From JBEKTW01 sp049515655 (GTDB lineage: Bacteria; Bacteroidota; Ignavibacteria; UBA10030; SZUA-254), in the NCBI GenBank assembly GCA_049515655.1, contig JBEKTW010000002.1, forward strand, positions 124,001 through 188,000: a DNA stretch of 64,000 nt, written 5' to 3'. Shown one piece after another: positions 42,562 to 50,956 of this stretch. Under the pieces are notes generated by a model. The model worked only from the letters and a program-made list of their open reading frames with translations, ran no database searches and was not told where the DNA came from. Numbering within the stretch: the first letter of the stretch is position 1; every line of letters begins with the position of its first letter. The translations under genes were made by a program, and so were the position numbers.

Positions 42562-42690
42562 CTCGGATTGCGGATTGTCGATTTCGAATTGGTGGCCGCC
42601 AGATGGCACTGACATTTTCGATTTTCAATTGCCAGTTTACAATCGACACTTGCGAATTGAAAATTGGAAGTTGTAAATTGAAAATAATGA
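42562..42690. repeat. CGGATTG / AATTGAAAATTGG word-repeat spacer
   Basis: The gap between the S9 peptidase and symporter genes. It begins CGGATTGCGGATTGTCGATTTCG and continues with GATTTTCAATTGCCAG and GAATTGAAAATTGGAAG in inverted senses. Another member of the spacer word-repeat class. Confidence 0.65.
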
Positions 42691-42697
42691 ACCAGTC

Positions 42698-44032
42698 ATG
42701 ACGGACGCTTCCTCGCAACATCGGCGATGGTACCAGCTTTCCCTGACCTCTTGGATTGTTGTCGGGTTGGTACTGGGAGGATTACTCGGATGGCTGCAGC
42801 CCGAATGGGGCATCAGCATCTTTTTCCTGCGCGATATCTTTCTCAGTCTCATCAAGTCGATCATCGCGCCGTTGATTTTCGCCACGATCGTCGTGGGCAT
42901 TGCCGGAGGCGGGGGCCTCAGGAAGATCGGGAGAATGGGGCTGAAAGCGCTCATCTTTTTCGAGCTCGCGACCACCGCGGCGCTCTTCATCGGGCTCGGT
43001 GTCGTCAACCTTACCAAGCCGGGCGCGGGAGTGTACCTTCCGCTGGGGACAAGCTCACTCGGACAACTTGCCGAGACACACCCAAAGACCTTCATCGAAA
43101 CGCTCGTGCACATCTTCCCCGCGAGTTTCTTCGACGCGATGGTGCGGGGCGACGTCCTCCAAATCGTGGCGTTTTCCATCCTGTTCGCTCTCGCGGTATC
43201 GGCATTGGGGACGCGGGGAAAGCCGATCCTCGACTTTTGCGACAGTCTTGCCCAGGTCATGTTCAAATTCACCGGGTATGTCATGAGATTCGCTCCAGTC
43301 GGTGTTGGTGCGGCCATGGCGCACACGATCGGTGAAAAAGGACCTGCCGTGCTCGTCAATCTTGGTATGCTCGTCGGTTCGCTCTACGTCGCGCTGATCA
43401 TCTTCGTCATAGTCGTCCTCGGAGCCGTAGCTGCCATTATCAAACTGCCGGTCAAGAACTTCGTCAAAGCCGTTCGCGAACCGTTTACGATCGCGTTCGC
43501 GACGACGAGCAGCGAGTCGGCCCTGCCGAAAGCCATGGAAGTGATGGAACGACTCGGGGTACCGAAACACACTGTGGGATTCGTTCTTCCGACGGGCTAC
43601 AGCTTCAACCTTATGGGTTCCACGCTGTACCTCGCCATGGCGTCGGTATTCGTCGCCCAGGCGGCGGAGGCAACGACCGGGGTTCATTTCGGTTTTGGCC
43701 AGCAGATTATGATGATGCTCACGCTCATGGTGACGTCAAAAGGCGTTGCCGGCGTGCCGCGCGCCGCTCTTGTCATACTCCTCGCGACGCTTCAGTCGTT
43801 TGGTTTGCCCCCGGAAGGCGTCATTGTCATCTTCGGCGTGGATGAGCTCATGGACATGGCGCGGACATCGGTCAACGTTCTCGGGAACTGCATGGCGACG
43901 GTCGTCGTCGCGCGCTGGGAAGGCGAATTCGATGACGAGCGGGCACGGGTATTCGGAACGCCGGAAGAAACGCGCCTCGACCTCGCCGCGGGAGAACCCG
44001 CTTTCGCCGAATCTGCAGTAAAAGGCGAATGA
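42698..44032 (+). CDS. Dicarboxylate/amino acid:cation symporter (DAACS family)
   Basis: 444 residues, strongly hydrophobic, with about eight transmembrane helices plus two re-entrant hairpins. Family hallmarks: FLSLIKSIIAPLIFATIVVGIAG (TM3 region), the HP1 serine-rich tip TIAFATTSSESALPKAM, TM7 VLPTGYSFNLMGSTLYLA (NMDG motif replaced by NLMG), and HP2 LMVTSKGVAGVPRAALVIL. TM8 has DELMDMARTSVNVLGNCMATVVVARW, with the Asp and Asn residues that bind substrate. Imports glutamate/aspartate or C4-dicarboxylates with Na+ or H+. NLMG in place of NMDG may alter cation coupling, and substrate is not assigned. The gene stands alone. Confidence 0.93.
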   Translation: MTDASSQHRRWYQLSLTSWIVVGLVLGGLLGWLQPEWGISIFFLRDIFLSLIKSIIAPLIFATIVVGIAGGGGLRKIGRMGLKALIFFELATTAALFIGLGVVNLTKPGAGVYLPLGTSSLGQLAETHPKTFIETLVHIFPASFFDAMVRGDVLQIVAFSILFALAVSALGTRGKPILDFCDSLAQVMFKFTGYVMRFAPVGVGAAMAHTIGEKGPAVLVNLGMLVGSLYVALIIFVIVVLGAVAAIIKLPVKNFVKAVREPFTIAFATTSSESALPKAMEVMERLGVPKHTVGFVLPTGYSFNLMGSTLYLAMASVFVAQAAEATTGVHFGFGQQIMMMLTLMVTSKGVAGVPRAALVILLATLQSFGLPPEGVIVIFGVDELMDMARTSVNVLGNCMATVVVARWEGEFDDERARVFGTPEETRLDLAAGEPAFAESAVKGE

Positions 44033-44202
44033 ACTCAAATCACAAATCCTAATATCTAAATCCGAAATTCCGCTTTTCAGAATCCCGCCAACGTAAGCGG
44101 AATCCAGAAGCGGAACAAATCCTAAACTCTAATATTTAAATCCCGAACAAACTCGTCTGACACGCTTTTGGTCAGCATCTAATCGCAGCAGTCAATTAAC
44201 GC
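44033..44202. repeat. TAATATCTAAATCCGAAATTCC word-repeat spacer
   Basis: 170 bp between the symporter and the GNAT gene. It has AATCCTAATATCTAAATCCG near 44045-44070 and AATCCTAAACTCTAATATTT near 44120-44140, flanking a GCGGAATC/GGAACAA segment. The first half resembles the pre-valS repeats (36.3 kb). Confidence 0.65.
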
Positions 44203-44814
44203 ATGAATATCATCCCTGTCACACTGGAAGGGACATACGTCCGGCTCGAACCGCTCTCCCCTGCCCATCACGCCCAGCTTTGCGATGCAGGTTTGGGCGA
44301 GGACTGGTGGGAGTTTACGACGTCGGTTATGCGGTTACCCGATGACATGAGACGGTACGTCGAGACTGCCCTGCAATGGCAGGCGCAAGGAACCGCCCTG
44401 CCGTTCGCGATCATCGAAAAAAACTCCGGCACTGCCGTCGGGAGCACGCGCTTCGCGAATATCGACAAGTCAAACCGCCGCCTTGAGATCGGCTGGACGT
44501 GGATCGGCAAACAATGGCAGAGAACGAGCGTCAATACTGAAACAAAATACCTCATGCTCGGGCACGCATTCGAAACACTCGGCTGTATCCGCGTCGAATT
44601 CAAGACCGACTCGCTCAATCAAAAATCCCGCACAGCGCTGCTGCGAATAGGTGCGAAGGAAGAAGGAATCTTCCGCAATCACATGATCACCCCGAGCGGA
44701 CGAATAAGGCATTCAGTGTACTTCAGTATCGTCGACTCCGAATGGAGGGATGTAAAAGCACGCCTGGAAAAATTGATGCGGTCTCGTTGCGGATCGACTT
44801 CAACGAACCGCTGA
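44203..44814 (+). CDS. GNAT-family N-acetyltransferase (RimJ/RimL type)
   Basis: 203 residues. Opening VTLEGTYVRLEPLSPAHHAQL is characteristic of the Acetyltransf_3 subgroup. The core has FAIIEKNSGTAVGSTRFANID (beta3-beta4), RRLEIGWTWIGKQWQRTSVNTETKYLMLGHAFETLGCIRVEFKTDSLNQKSRTALLRIGAKEEGIFR (acetyl-CoA site and the N-x-x-S helix) and RHSVYFSIVDSEW. Uses acetyl-CoA to modify an amine; substrate unknown (protein N-termini, antibiotics or small molecules). The CPBP gene starts 13 bp downstream of its stop, so the two may be co-transcribed. Confidence 0.9.
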   Translation: MNIIPVTLEGTYVRLEPLSPAHHAQLCDAGLGEDWWEFTTSVMRLPDDMRRYVETALQWQAQGTALPFAIIEKNSGTAVGSTRFANIDKSNRRLEIGWTWIGKQWQRTSVNTETKYLMLGHAFETLGCIRVEFKTDSLNQKSRTALLRIGAKEEGIFRNHMITPSGRIRHSVYFSIVDSEWRDVKARLEKLMRSRCGSTSTNR

Positions 44815-44827
44815 GAGGATGACGCCC

Positions 44828-45670
44828 ATGGCTTGGATGAAACCTGTTTGGACAATCATCTGGAAGACCGTTCTCTTTGTGATTGTTTGGGGAATCATGC
44901 TCGCGCCCTTTATCGTGCCTTTCGCAGATCGGATAAAGGAAATGGAACAGAGTTATCCCCTGCAAACCAGACTCTATTATGACTTCATCAGCGCGATTAC
45001 AGTCGTATTCGCGGCATGGGTCATGGTGCGGTTCATTGAGCGCCGGGCTCTTGTGACGATCGGTTTCGCCCGTGGACGCATTATGCGCGACTGTTTGCTT
45101 GGTTTGGGTCTCGGCGCGACCTGGCTGGGTTTGTCTGTGGCCGCTCTATGGATATGTGGATGGACGTCTCCCGGTTCATTCGGCACAATTTCCGTGGCCG
45201 CACTCGCCTGGGCGGCCGCCGCAATGGCTTTCAATACTCTTGCCCAAGAGGTTCTTACGCGCAGTTACATTTTCCAGACGATAAAGTCACAGTCCAATCC
45301 TGTTTGGGCGATCGTCCTCACTTCTCTCCTCTTCGTAGCCGTGCACGCCGGCGTCTACCGTGGTGCAATATTGCCGGCCATCAACGTCTTTGCCGCGGGC
45401 GTGTTGTTCGCGGTAGCGTACCACGTCACCGGCAACCTGTGGCTGCCGACCGCCATTCATTTCATGTGGAATTATCTGTTAGGACCGGTTCTTGGATTGG
45501 TGGTGAGCGGACAAACCCATTTGCGCGTCGGTTGGCAACTATTCACGGTGCAGGGGCCATCGTTTTTCACTGGCGGCGCGTTCGGACTTGAGGGCGGCAT
45601 CATCACAACGCTGACAACGGTTGGTACCACCCTTCTTTTGCTCCTGATCTTCCGCCGCAAGACTGTCTGA
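44828..45670 (+). CDS. CPBP-family intramembrane metalloprotease-like protein
   Basis: About 280 residues. I chose ATG 44828 because AGAGG lies 9 nt upstream; ATG 44819 is possible but abuts that purine run. Eight hydrophobic segments. The CPBP/Rce1 motifs appear at about residues 140-220: LAQEVLTRSYIFQ (motif 1; the usual first Glu of EExxxR is Gln), FVAVHAGVYRG (motif 2, His) and LPTAIHFMWNYLLG (motif 3, HxxxN). Such proteins cleave prenylated or bacteriocin-related substrates or act as scaffolds. The Gln-for-Glu change could weaken catalysis. The stop codon TGA falls within a partial copy of the repeat that continues into the spacer. Confidence 0.88.
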   Translation: MAWMKPVWTIIWKTVLFVIVWGIMLAPFIVPFADRIKEMEQSYPLQTRLYYDFISAITVVFAAWVMVRFIERRALVTIGFARGRIMRDCLLGLGLGATWLGLSVAALWICGWTSPGSFGTISVAALAWAAAAMAFNTLAQEVLTRSYIFQTIKSQSNPVWAIVLTSLLFVAVHAGVYRGAILPAINVFAAGVLFAVAYHVTGNLWLPTAIHFMWNYLLGPVLGLVVSGQTHLRVGWQLFTVQGPSFFTGGAFGLEGGIITTLTTVGTTLLLLLIFRRKTV

Positions 45671-45748
45671 ACCACGATTCACTCGATTACCCCGATTGCT
45701 AAATCATGGTAATCCTTTGATCCCAAAAATCAAGGTTCAGACACTTCT

Positions 45749-46033
45749 TCGCCGTCTGAACCGCGATTCGCTTGATTCACACGATTACCTCGATCAATCT
45801 AATCATGATCAGCCAACCCACGACTTTAGTCGTGGGATAGGGACAAACAAAGCAAGAAACGAGGAACCGCTTCAGCGGTTTCACATCGCCACGAGAAGTT
45901 CGCCCCCGCGGTACTTCCATACTCTAAACCGTTGAAACGGTTTACTCACTGTCAGGTTTTGTCTTTCCCCATGACTGAAGTCATGGGTTCAGACCCTCTC
46001 TCGCCGTCTGAACCGCGATTCGCTTGATTCACA
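45749..46033. repeat. 33-bp exact direct repeats bracketing a palindrome cluster
   Basis: TCGCCGTCTGAACCGCGATT... occurs at 45749-45781 and 46001-46033, identical over 33 bp and 252 bp apart; similarity extends over about 60 bp. A diverged third copy begins at 45662. Confidence 0.9.
45817..45987. repeat. Four REP-type palindromes in A-B-B-A order
   Basis: P1 45817-45836 CCCACGACT-TT-AGTCGTGGG. P2 45865-45880 AACCGCT-TC-AGCGGTT. P3 45925-45944 TAAACCGTT-GA-AACGGTTTA. P4 45968-45987 CCCATGACT-GA-AGTCATGGG. All have perfect arms and 2-nt centres. Confidence 0.9.
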
Positions 46034-46103
46034 TGATTATCTAAATTACATCAATCCTGCTTATCCGATGATCGCAGGAATTAGTGGAAGGGGAAAGCGT
46101 TTT

Positions 46104-46126
46104 GTCCCCCTTTTTTCAAGGGGGAC
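46104..46126. repeat. REP-like hairpin, third copy (GTCCCCCTT-TTTTC-AAGGGGGAC)
   Basis: Perfect 9-bp arms with a 5-nt loop, in the same sense as the copy at 30267-30290. Confidence 0.8.
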
Positions 46127-46177
46127 GCGATCCTCTTTTGATCGCAGGGGGTCAGATTTCCCTTCGCCGTCATAGAC

Positions 46178-46223
46178 GAAGGTTACCTTCAGCTTTGCAC
46201 TTGCTTCGCAGAAGGTAACCTTC
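46178..46223. repeat. 46-bp inverted element, copy 2
   Basis: Arms GAAGGTTACCTTC (46178-46190) and GAAGGTAACCTTC (46211-46223) are identical to copy 1 at 20097-20142, with the same 20-nt spacing but unrelated spacer sequence. Confidence 0.85.
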
Positions 46224-46390
46224 TTCCCCGCTCTGGCCGAGAGTCCCTCGTCCGCAAACGGGCGCGGACTCGGTCGCTCAGGGTGACGCGCGGCGATTCA
46301 GCGAATCGTGCTACGTTTGCTTTCCTACACAACATTTAGTAATTTGAAACATCTGACTGATTATAGCTGAAACAATCAATCAACTTCCGA

Positions 46391-47365
46391 ATGCGCTCTC
46401 TCGTTCTCCCCTTCACCCTTGTTCTCCTCTTCCAGGTCACCCAAACTGTTTCCATCGCACAGCCTCCAAGCGGAGAGACATTCTACGGTGTGAAGGCAAC
46501 GAGCACCTCCACTGTGATCGCGGTCGGCGGCTCGGGAACGATCCTCCGAACGACCGACGGCGGAACAACATGGCGCAATGTGTCCAATCCGGCATCGGCA
46601 GACCTCTATTCCGTCGACTTCTTCAATTCAAAACTTGGCTGGACGGCCGGCAAACAGGGAACAATCCTCGCCACGACAAACGGTGGAACCTCCTGGAAGA
46701 AGTTGAAAAGCGGCAGTACGACCGACCTCGTGGGTGTTCGCTTCGCGACGGCTTCTACCGGCTGGGTGGCTGGATTCAACGGAACAATCCTCAAAACAAG
46801 AAATGGCGGAAGAACCTGGTCCCCCCAGTTGAGTGGAGTCAAAGATCATCTCTGGGCAGCTTGGTTCTCCGATTCTCTCAAGGGCTGGGTCGTTGGGGCC
46901 AGCGGAACGATGCTCAAGACCAGAAACGGCGGAAGCGAGTGGGTGCATGTGACGAGTGAACTGCCCAACTTTTTCCTGGCGTGCCAGTTCGTCAATAAAA
47001 CCACGGGCTGGATCGTCGGCGGCTACGGAGCCGTGATGAATACGACAAACGGCGGAGAAACCTGGGCAAGACAAAACACGTATGAGACGTTCACTCTCTT
47101 TAAGGTTGCAAGCTACCTTTATTCCATCCGCATGACCGATGCAGACAGCGGATGCATTGTCGGAAGCGATGGCGTTGTCTTGAAAACAACCAACGGTGGA
47201 ACGACCTGGTCAAGGCAAGAAAGCGGGACGGAGGACGTCCTGTACTCAATTACATTCGCGGATAAACTGACGGGATGGGCAGTCGGCCGCAACGGGACGA
47301 TCATTAAAACTACTGACGGCGGCTCTTCGTGGAAACTGCAGCCCATACAAAATGGGCAGCAATAG
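46391..47365 (+). CDS. Exported YCF48/Hcf136-like beta-propeller protein
   Basis: 324 residues. Signal peptide at about 1-22 (LPFTLVLLFQVTQTVSIAQP). It is filled by seven repeats of the YCF48/BNR type: GTILRTTDGGTTWRNV, GTILATTNGGTSWKKL, GTILKTRNGGRTWSPQ, GTMLKTRNGGSEWVHV, AVMNTTNGGETWARQ, GVVLKTTNGGTTWSRQ and GTIIKTTDGGSSWKLQ. Each is preceded by a 'GW-VG' strand, forming a seven-bladed propeller. In cyanobacteria and plants the family aids photosystem II assembly; in non-phototrophs it is a general extracytoplasmic binding propeller. No T9SS tail. The gene ends 9 bp before the DUF1684 lipoprotein. Confidence 0.9.
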   Translation: MRSLVLPFTLVLLFQVTQTVSIAQPPSGETFYGVKATSTSTVIAVGGSGTILRTTDGGTTWRNVSNPASADLYSVDFFNSKLGWTAGKQGTILATTNGGTSWKKLKSGSTTDLVGVRFATASTGWVAGFNGTILKTRNGGRTWSPQLSGVKDHLWAAWFSDSLKGWVVGASGTMLKTRNGGSEWVHVTSELPNFFLACQFVNKTTGWIVGGYGAVMNTTNGGETWARQNTYETFTLFKVASYLYSIRMTDADSGCIVGSDGVVLKTTNGGTTWSRQESGTEDVLYSITFADKLTGWAVGRNGTIIKTTDGGSSWKLQPIQNGQQ

Positions 47366-47374
47366 CGACGCTCG

Positions 47375-48043
47375 ATGAGGCCCCGGCACATCCATTTCTT
47401 TCTTTTCGCGATATTAGGGATTCTCTTTTCTTTGAGCTGTCAGCGGCAGCGCGTGGCGACTGTCTACCAATCAACAGAGGACAGCCTCAGAATTGTCCGC
47501 GGCATTCTTCAGCATCGCGCCGAAGTGGATTCCTTCTTCCAGTTGAGCGACGAGTCTCCCTTCCGGAGGGACACTTCCACCCGCTATCACGGGATCAAAT
47601 GGTTCGCTCCGGACCTCCGGTACTATTTCCGCTCGGAACTAAACCGCTTCGAACGGGCGGAGACCGTCAGCGTCTTCGGAACAAAAGGCGGCGAGCGCAG
47701 GCAATTGCGGTATGGGTACTTTATCCTTCAGTTTGACGGTAGGCCGTACAGACTCAATGTCTACAAATTCCTTCCGTCCCAGGCGAAGCAGAGCGGCATG
47801 AACGGTCGCACGCTCACGGTATGGTTCACGGATGAAACGACGGGCAAGGAGACATACGATGTCGGGCGCTACCTCGATGTAGGCAAAGAACAGGAAGATG
47901 AAAACGCCATCTACACGATCGACTTCAACATCGCACATAATCCGTACTGTGCCTACAGCTCGCACTATAGCTGCGCGATCCCGCGAAATGAGGATCATCT
48001 CTTTTTCCCCGTCCGGGCCGGCGAAATGAAGTATCATGAATAA
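47375..48043 (+). CDS. DUF1684 lipoprotein
   Basis: 222 residues. Lipobox LFSLSCQRQ (Cys near residue 22). The mature protein matches DUF1684: RAEVDSFFQLSDESPFR, YHGIKWFAPDLRYYFRSEL, GYFILQFDGRPYRLNVYKF, LTVWFTDETTGKETYDVGRYLDV, and the strongly conserved IDFNIAHNPYCAYSSHYSCAIPRNEDHL near the C-terminus. The biochemical role of the family is unknown; the Asn-Pro-Tyr-Cys-Ala-Tyr and Cys-Ala-Ile-Pro motifs suggest a catalytic or metal site. Probably co-transcribed with the YCF48-like gene upstream and perhaps the PP2C gene downstream (47-bp gap). Confidence 0.9.
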   Translation: MRPRHIHFFLFAILGILFSLSCQRQRVATVYQSTEDSLRIVRGILQHRAEVDSFFQLSDESPFRRDTSTRYHGIKWFAPDLRYYFRSELNRFERAETVSVFGTKGGERRQLRYGYFILQFDGRPYRLNVYKFLPSQAKQSGMNGRTLTVWFTDETTGKETYDVGRYLDVGKEQEDENAIYTIDFNIAHNPYCAYSSHYSCAIPRNEDHLFFPVRAGEMKYHE

Positions 48044-48090
48044 AATCCTAAATCCGAATACCTAATACCTATAACCTACCACCCAACCAG

Positions 48091-49323
48091 ATGCAATTAC
48101 GAAAACTCTATCGCACGATCGAGAATATAGCTTCTCAAAGTTTTGTCACGGAAGAGGACCTTCTGCGGCACGTCATTCAGGAAATCGTTCGAAATGAAGA
48201 AATAAAACTTAAAGGCGGGCGTGTTTGGAAGTTCGACGCGAAGACGGGCTCCTATCTCCTCGTCGGGCAGGTCGGAGATATCGAGACCATCAAAGCCAAT
48301 TACCAGATCAAGATCAAGGATTATCCCATCTTTCTCGAACTGCCGAAGGTCCGTACGCTCCTGGCAAACGAGGAGAACGTCTACCTGCGCGACCGGGGAA
48401 TCAAGAACTATTCTGCTACGGGAATCGGTGAAAAAATCCAATGGCACGGAAAAACGCTCTATCGATACGTCCTCGCGTTCAATGCAGACCACATCGACGA
48501 GAATCTGACATCGACGCTCAACATCGTCAGCGCCGCTCTCAATTCGGTGCTGAGGACCAAGAAAAGCGAACAAAAAGCCAAGGCCCTCGCCCGCGATATC
48601 GATAAGGCGCGTGAGATCCAGCAAAGCATTCTCCCTCAGCACGAGATGCGGTTTCACAAGTATGAGTTGTACGGTGTCTCCGTTCCCGACCGTATCGTCG
48701 GAGGCGATTTCTTCGACTATCTCCAGGCGGAGGGCGACCCCGAACGTCTTGGGTTTGTGATCGGAGATGCAGCGAGCAAGGGATTCTCCGCCGCCGCCGA
48801 GGCGTTGTACGTTTCGGGTGCCCTGAGGATGGGATTCGAGTACCAGACCAAGATCAGTGTGCTGCTCTCGCGCATCAACAAACTGCTCAACAAAACCTTT
48901 TCGGAAGAACAGTTTGTCTCGCTTTTCTACGGCGAGCTCACCGACGACAAGAACGGTTTAATCATTTATTCCAACTGCGGACACAACAATCCTATTCTCT
49001 TCCGGTCACAATCTCAGAGTTGCGAGTTTCTCGAGACGACAGGACAGTTCCTCGGGCCATTCCCGGACGGAATTTTCAAGACCGAGAGTTTCCTCATGCA
49101 GAACAACGACGTGCTCCTGCTCTTCACCGACGGAATCACGGATGCTGAGAATGCCGAGGGTGCGTTTTACGGGGAATTACGCCTGGTCAACCAGCTCACT
49201 GAGCATTGCCGGAAGAGCGCGAAAGAAATCACCCAGATTATTTTGGAAGATGTCCAAAAATTTGGTACGTTATCTGAACGGTCGGACGACAGAACATTGC
49301 TCGTCATCAAGCGCATTGACTAG
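48091..49323 (+). CDS. PP2C/SpoIIE-type serine phosphatase with N-terminal GAF-like domain
   Basis: 410 residues, soluble. N-terminal about 160 residues look like a GAF sensory domain (GGRVWKFDAKTGSYLLVGQVGD ... LTSTLNIVSAALNSVL). A linker helix ARDIDKAREIQQSILP leads into the phosphatase domain, as in RsbU/RsbP. Metal-binding Asp residues: GGDFFDY, GDAASKGFSAA, LLFTDGITDAEN and SDDRTLLVIKR. Such enzymes dephosphorylate anti-anti-sigma factors in partner-switching systems. No SpoIIAA/RsbV-type protein or anti-sigma kinase is adjacent, so targets lie elsewhere. The HerA-like gene begins 17 bp downstream on the same strand. Confidence 0.93.
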   Translation: MQLRKLYRTIENIASQSFVTEEDLLRHVIQEIVRNEEIKLKGGRVWKFDAKTGSYLLVGQVGDIETIKANYQIKIKDYPIFLELPKVRTLLANEENVYLRDRGIKNYSATGIGEKIQWHGKTLYRYVLAFNADHIDENLTSTLNIVSAALNSVLRTKKSEQKAKALARDIDKAREIQQSILPQHEMRFHKYELYGVSVPDRIVGGDFFDYLQAEGDPERLGFVIGDAASKGFSAAAEALYVSGALRMGFEYQTKISVLLSRINKLLNKTFSEEQFVSLFYGELTDDKNGLIIYSNCGHNNPILFRSQSQSCEFLETTGQFLGPFPDGIFKTESFLMQNNDVLLLFTDGITDAENAEGAFYGELRLVNQLTEHCRKSAKEITQIILEDVQKFGTLSERSDDRTLLVIKRID

Positions 49324-49340
49324 GTAAAAAGGTATCATTC

Positions 49341-50933
49341 ATGGACACAACAAAACTTCTAGGTACTATTTACGCGGTATCAGCATCGAGCATGTCTGTG
49401 GTTCTCCACGGCGACCTCAGCATCGTGCCGACGGGAGACAGCACGCAATACCGGCCGGGTCAAATCGGAACGTACGTCGTCGTCCCCCTGGGCGACCGCG
49501 AGATCATCGGCGCCATCACATCGATCCGGGACGATAGCCTCCTCGGAGGTGAAGCGGGCCTCACCGGCCACCGGATCATCGAAGTCAGTCCCGTCGGAAC
49601 CCTCCAGGGGAACCGCTTCGAGCGCGGTGTCACAACCCTGCCCCTGGTCGGAGACACCGTGTACGCGACCAACGCCGAAGACCTGAAATTGATCTTCGCG
49701 ACGTACCGGGATTTCGATTTTTCCGTCGGCAAGATTTCGATGTTCGACACCGAACGCTTTTACATCGACCCAAATAAATTCTTCGGCAAACATATCGCCA
49801 TCTTCGGGTCGTCCGGGTCCGGAAAGTCATTCACGGTGGCAGCCATCCTGCAGAAGGTCGCGAATTTTCAGAACACGCACGTTATCCTTCTCGACCTGCA
49901 CGGCGAATACGAATCAGCGTTCAAAGACACTGCAGACATCATCAAGATTACCGAACTGGAGCTTCCCTACTGGTTGATGAACTTCGATGAATTGATCGAG
50001 ACCTTCATCGACGAAAACGAACCGTCGGCCAACAACCAGATGATGGTCATGAAGGATGCCGTCATCGATTCAAAACGCGGCAAGAATCTCCTCCTGAAGG
50101 AATTCATCACGGTCGACACACCGCTGTACTTTGATTTTCTGGATGTGACATCCCGGATGAAGGCGCTGGATACGGAACGGACGCTCGGCGGAAAAGAAGG
50201 CCCGTTCTACGGTCAGTTCACCCGTTTCCTCGTGCGTATGGACAGCAAGATCTACGACAAACGGTACGAGTTTCTCTTCAGGCCGAAAAAGTATCGTTCA
50301 TCCGATACGTTCGCGCCCCTTCTCTCCAGACTTTTCAATCTCGATACCGAGAAGACCATCTCCATCATCGATCTCAGCGGTGTCCCGTTCGACGTCGTCA
50401 ACACCCTGGTTTCACTTCTGGGGAGGATTATTTACGATTTCAACCTGTGGAATGTGAACAGGCGGGATTTTCCGGTTCTCATCGCCTTTGAGGAGGCGCA
50501 CAACTACCTTTCTCCGAACACCAAGAGTAAAGCAGCACTGAAAACGGTCGAACGAATCGCCAAGGAAGGAAGAAAATACGGTGTGAGCTGTATGATTGTG
50601 AGCCAGCGTCCCGCAGAAATATCCGAAACCATCACGGCACAGTGCAACAACTTCGTCGCGATGCGTCTCTTGAATCCCAACGACCAGAGCTACGTCCGCA
50701 AACTCGTTCCGGAATCGCAGTCGAACTTTATCGACGTTCTGCCGACGCTCAGGCAAGGCGAGGTCTACATCATCGGCGACGCTGCTCCGATTCCCGTGCG
50801 CGTTATCATGGACAAAGCTTCCCCCGAACCCGCCGGCTCGGACATCATGTTCTTCGATAAATGGAAGCAGCCCGAAACCACGGTGAGCGTGACGGAGGTG
50901 GTCGACCGCTGGTGGAAACAGTTGCGGCGGTAA
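49341..50933 (+). CDS. HerA-like hexameric ATPase/DNA translocase
   Basis: 530 residues. N-terminal HAS-barrel-like beta domain (about 1-110: LLGTIYAVSASSMSVVLHGD ... YVVVPLGDREIIGAITSI). RecA/FtsK-like core with Walker A GSSGSGKS (156-163, Lys162), LLDLHGEYESAF after it, and Walker B PVLIAFEEAH (Glu384-Glu385). Sensor region VSQRPAEISETITAQCNNFVAMRL ends the core. HerA proteins pump DNA and normally pair with nuclease NurA or, in antiphage systems, with SIR2 or DUF4297 effectors. None is adjacent here: upstream is a PP2C phosphatase and downstream a convergent M16 gene. Role therefore open (DNA end processing or a stand-alone translocase). Confidence 0.9.
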   Translation: MDTTKLLGTIYAVSASSMSVVLHGDLSIVPTGDSTQYRPGQIGTYVVVPLGDREIIGAITSIRDDSLLGGEAGLTGHRIIEVSPVGTLQGNRFERGVTTLPLVGDTVYATNAEDLKLIFATYRDFDFSVGKISMFDTERFYIDPNKFFGKHIAIFGSSGSGKSFTVAAILQKVANFQNTHVILLDLHGEYESAFKDTADIIKITELELPYWLMNFDELIETFIDENEPSANNQMMVMKDAVIDSKRGKNLLLKEFITVDTPLYFDFLDVTSRMKALDTERTLGGKEGPFYGQFTRFLVRMDSKIYDKRYEFLFRPKKYRSSDTFAPLLSRLFNLDTEKTISIIDLSGVPFDVVNTLVSLLGRIIYDFNLWNVNRRDFPVLIAFEEAHNYLSPNTKSKAALKTVERIAKEGRKYGVSCMIVSQRPAEISETITAQCNNFVAMRLLNPNDQSYVRKLVPESQSNFIDVLPTLRQGEVYIIGDAAPIPVRVIMDKASPEPAGSDIMFFDKWKQPETTVSVTEVVDRWWKQLRR

Positions 50934-50956
50934 AGAACCCGCGGCTACCGGGATTA

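Larger units (their letters stand above)
45671..46390. other. 720-bp gene-free spacer rich in repeats and palindromes
   Basis: Contents in order: partial direct-repeat copy (45662-45700, overlapping the CPBP stop), direct repeat A (45749-45781), four palindromes (45817-45987), direct repeat B (46001-46033), REP-like hairpin (46104-46126), the 46-bp inverted element copy 2 (46178-46223), and a CGGTCGCTCAGGGTGACG fragment (46270-46288). Transcription of the YCF48-like gene must start in the last about 100 bp. No gene recognised. Confidence 0.75.

Noticed and set aside
49341..50933. HerA-like gene as part of an antiphage system
   Set aside because: No effector, nuclease, methylase or other defence gene adjacent; context is phosphatase and peptidase genes.
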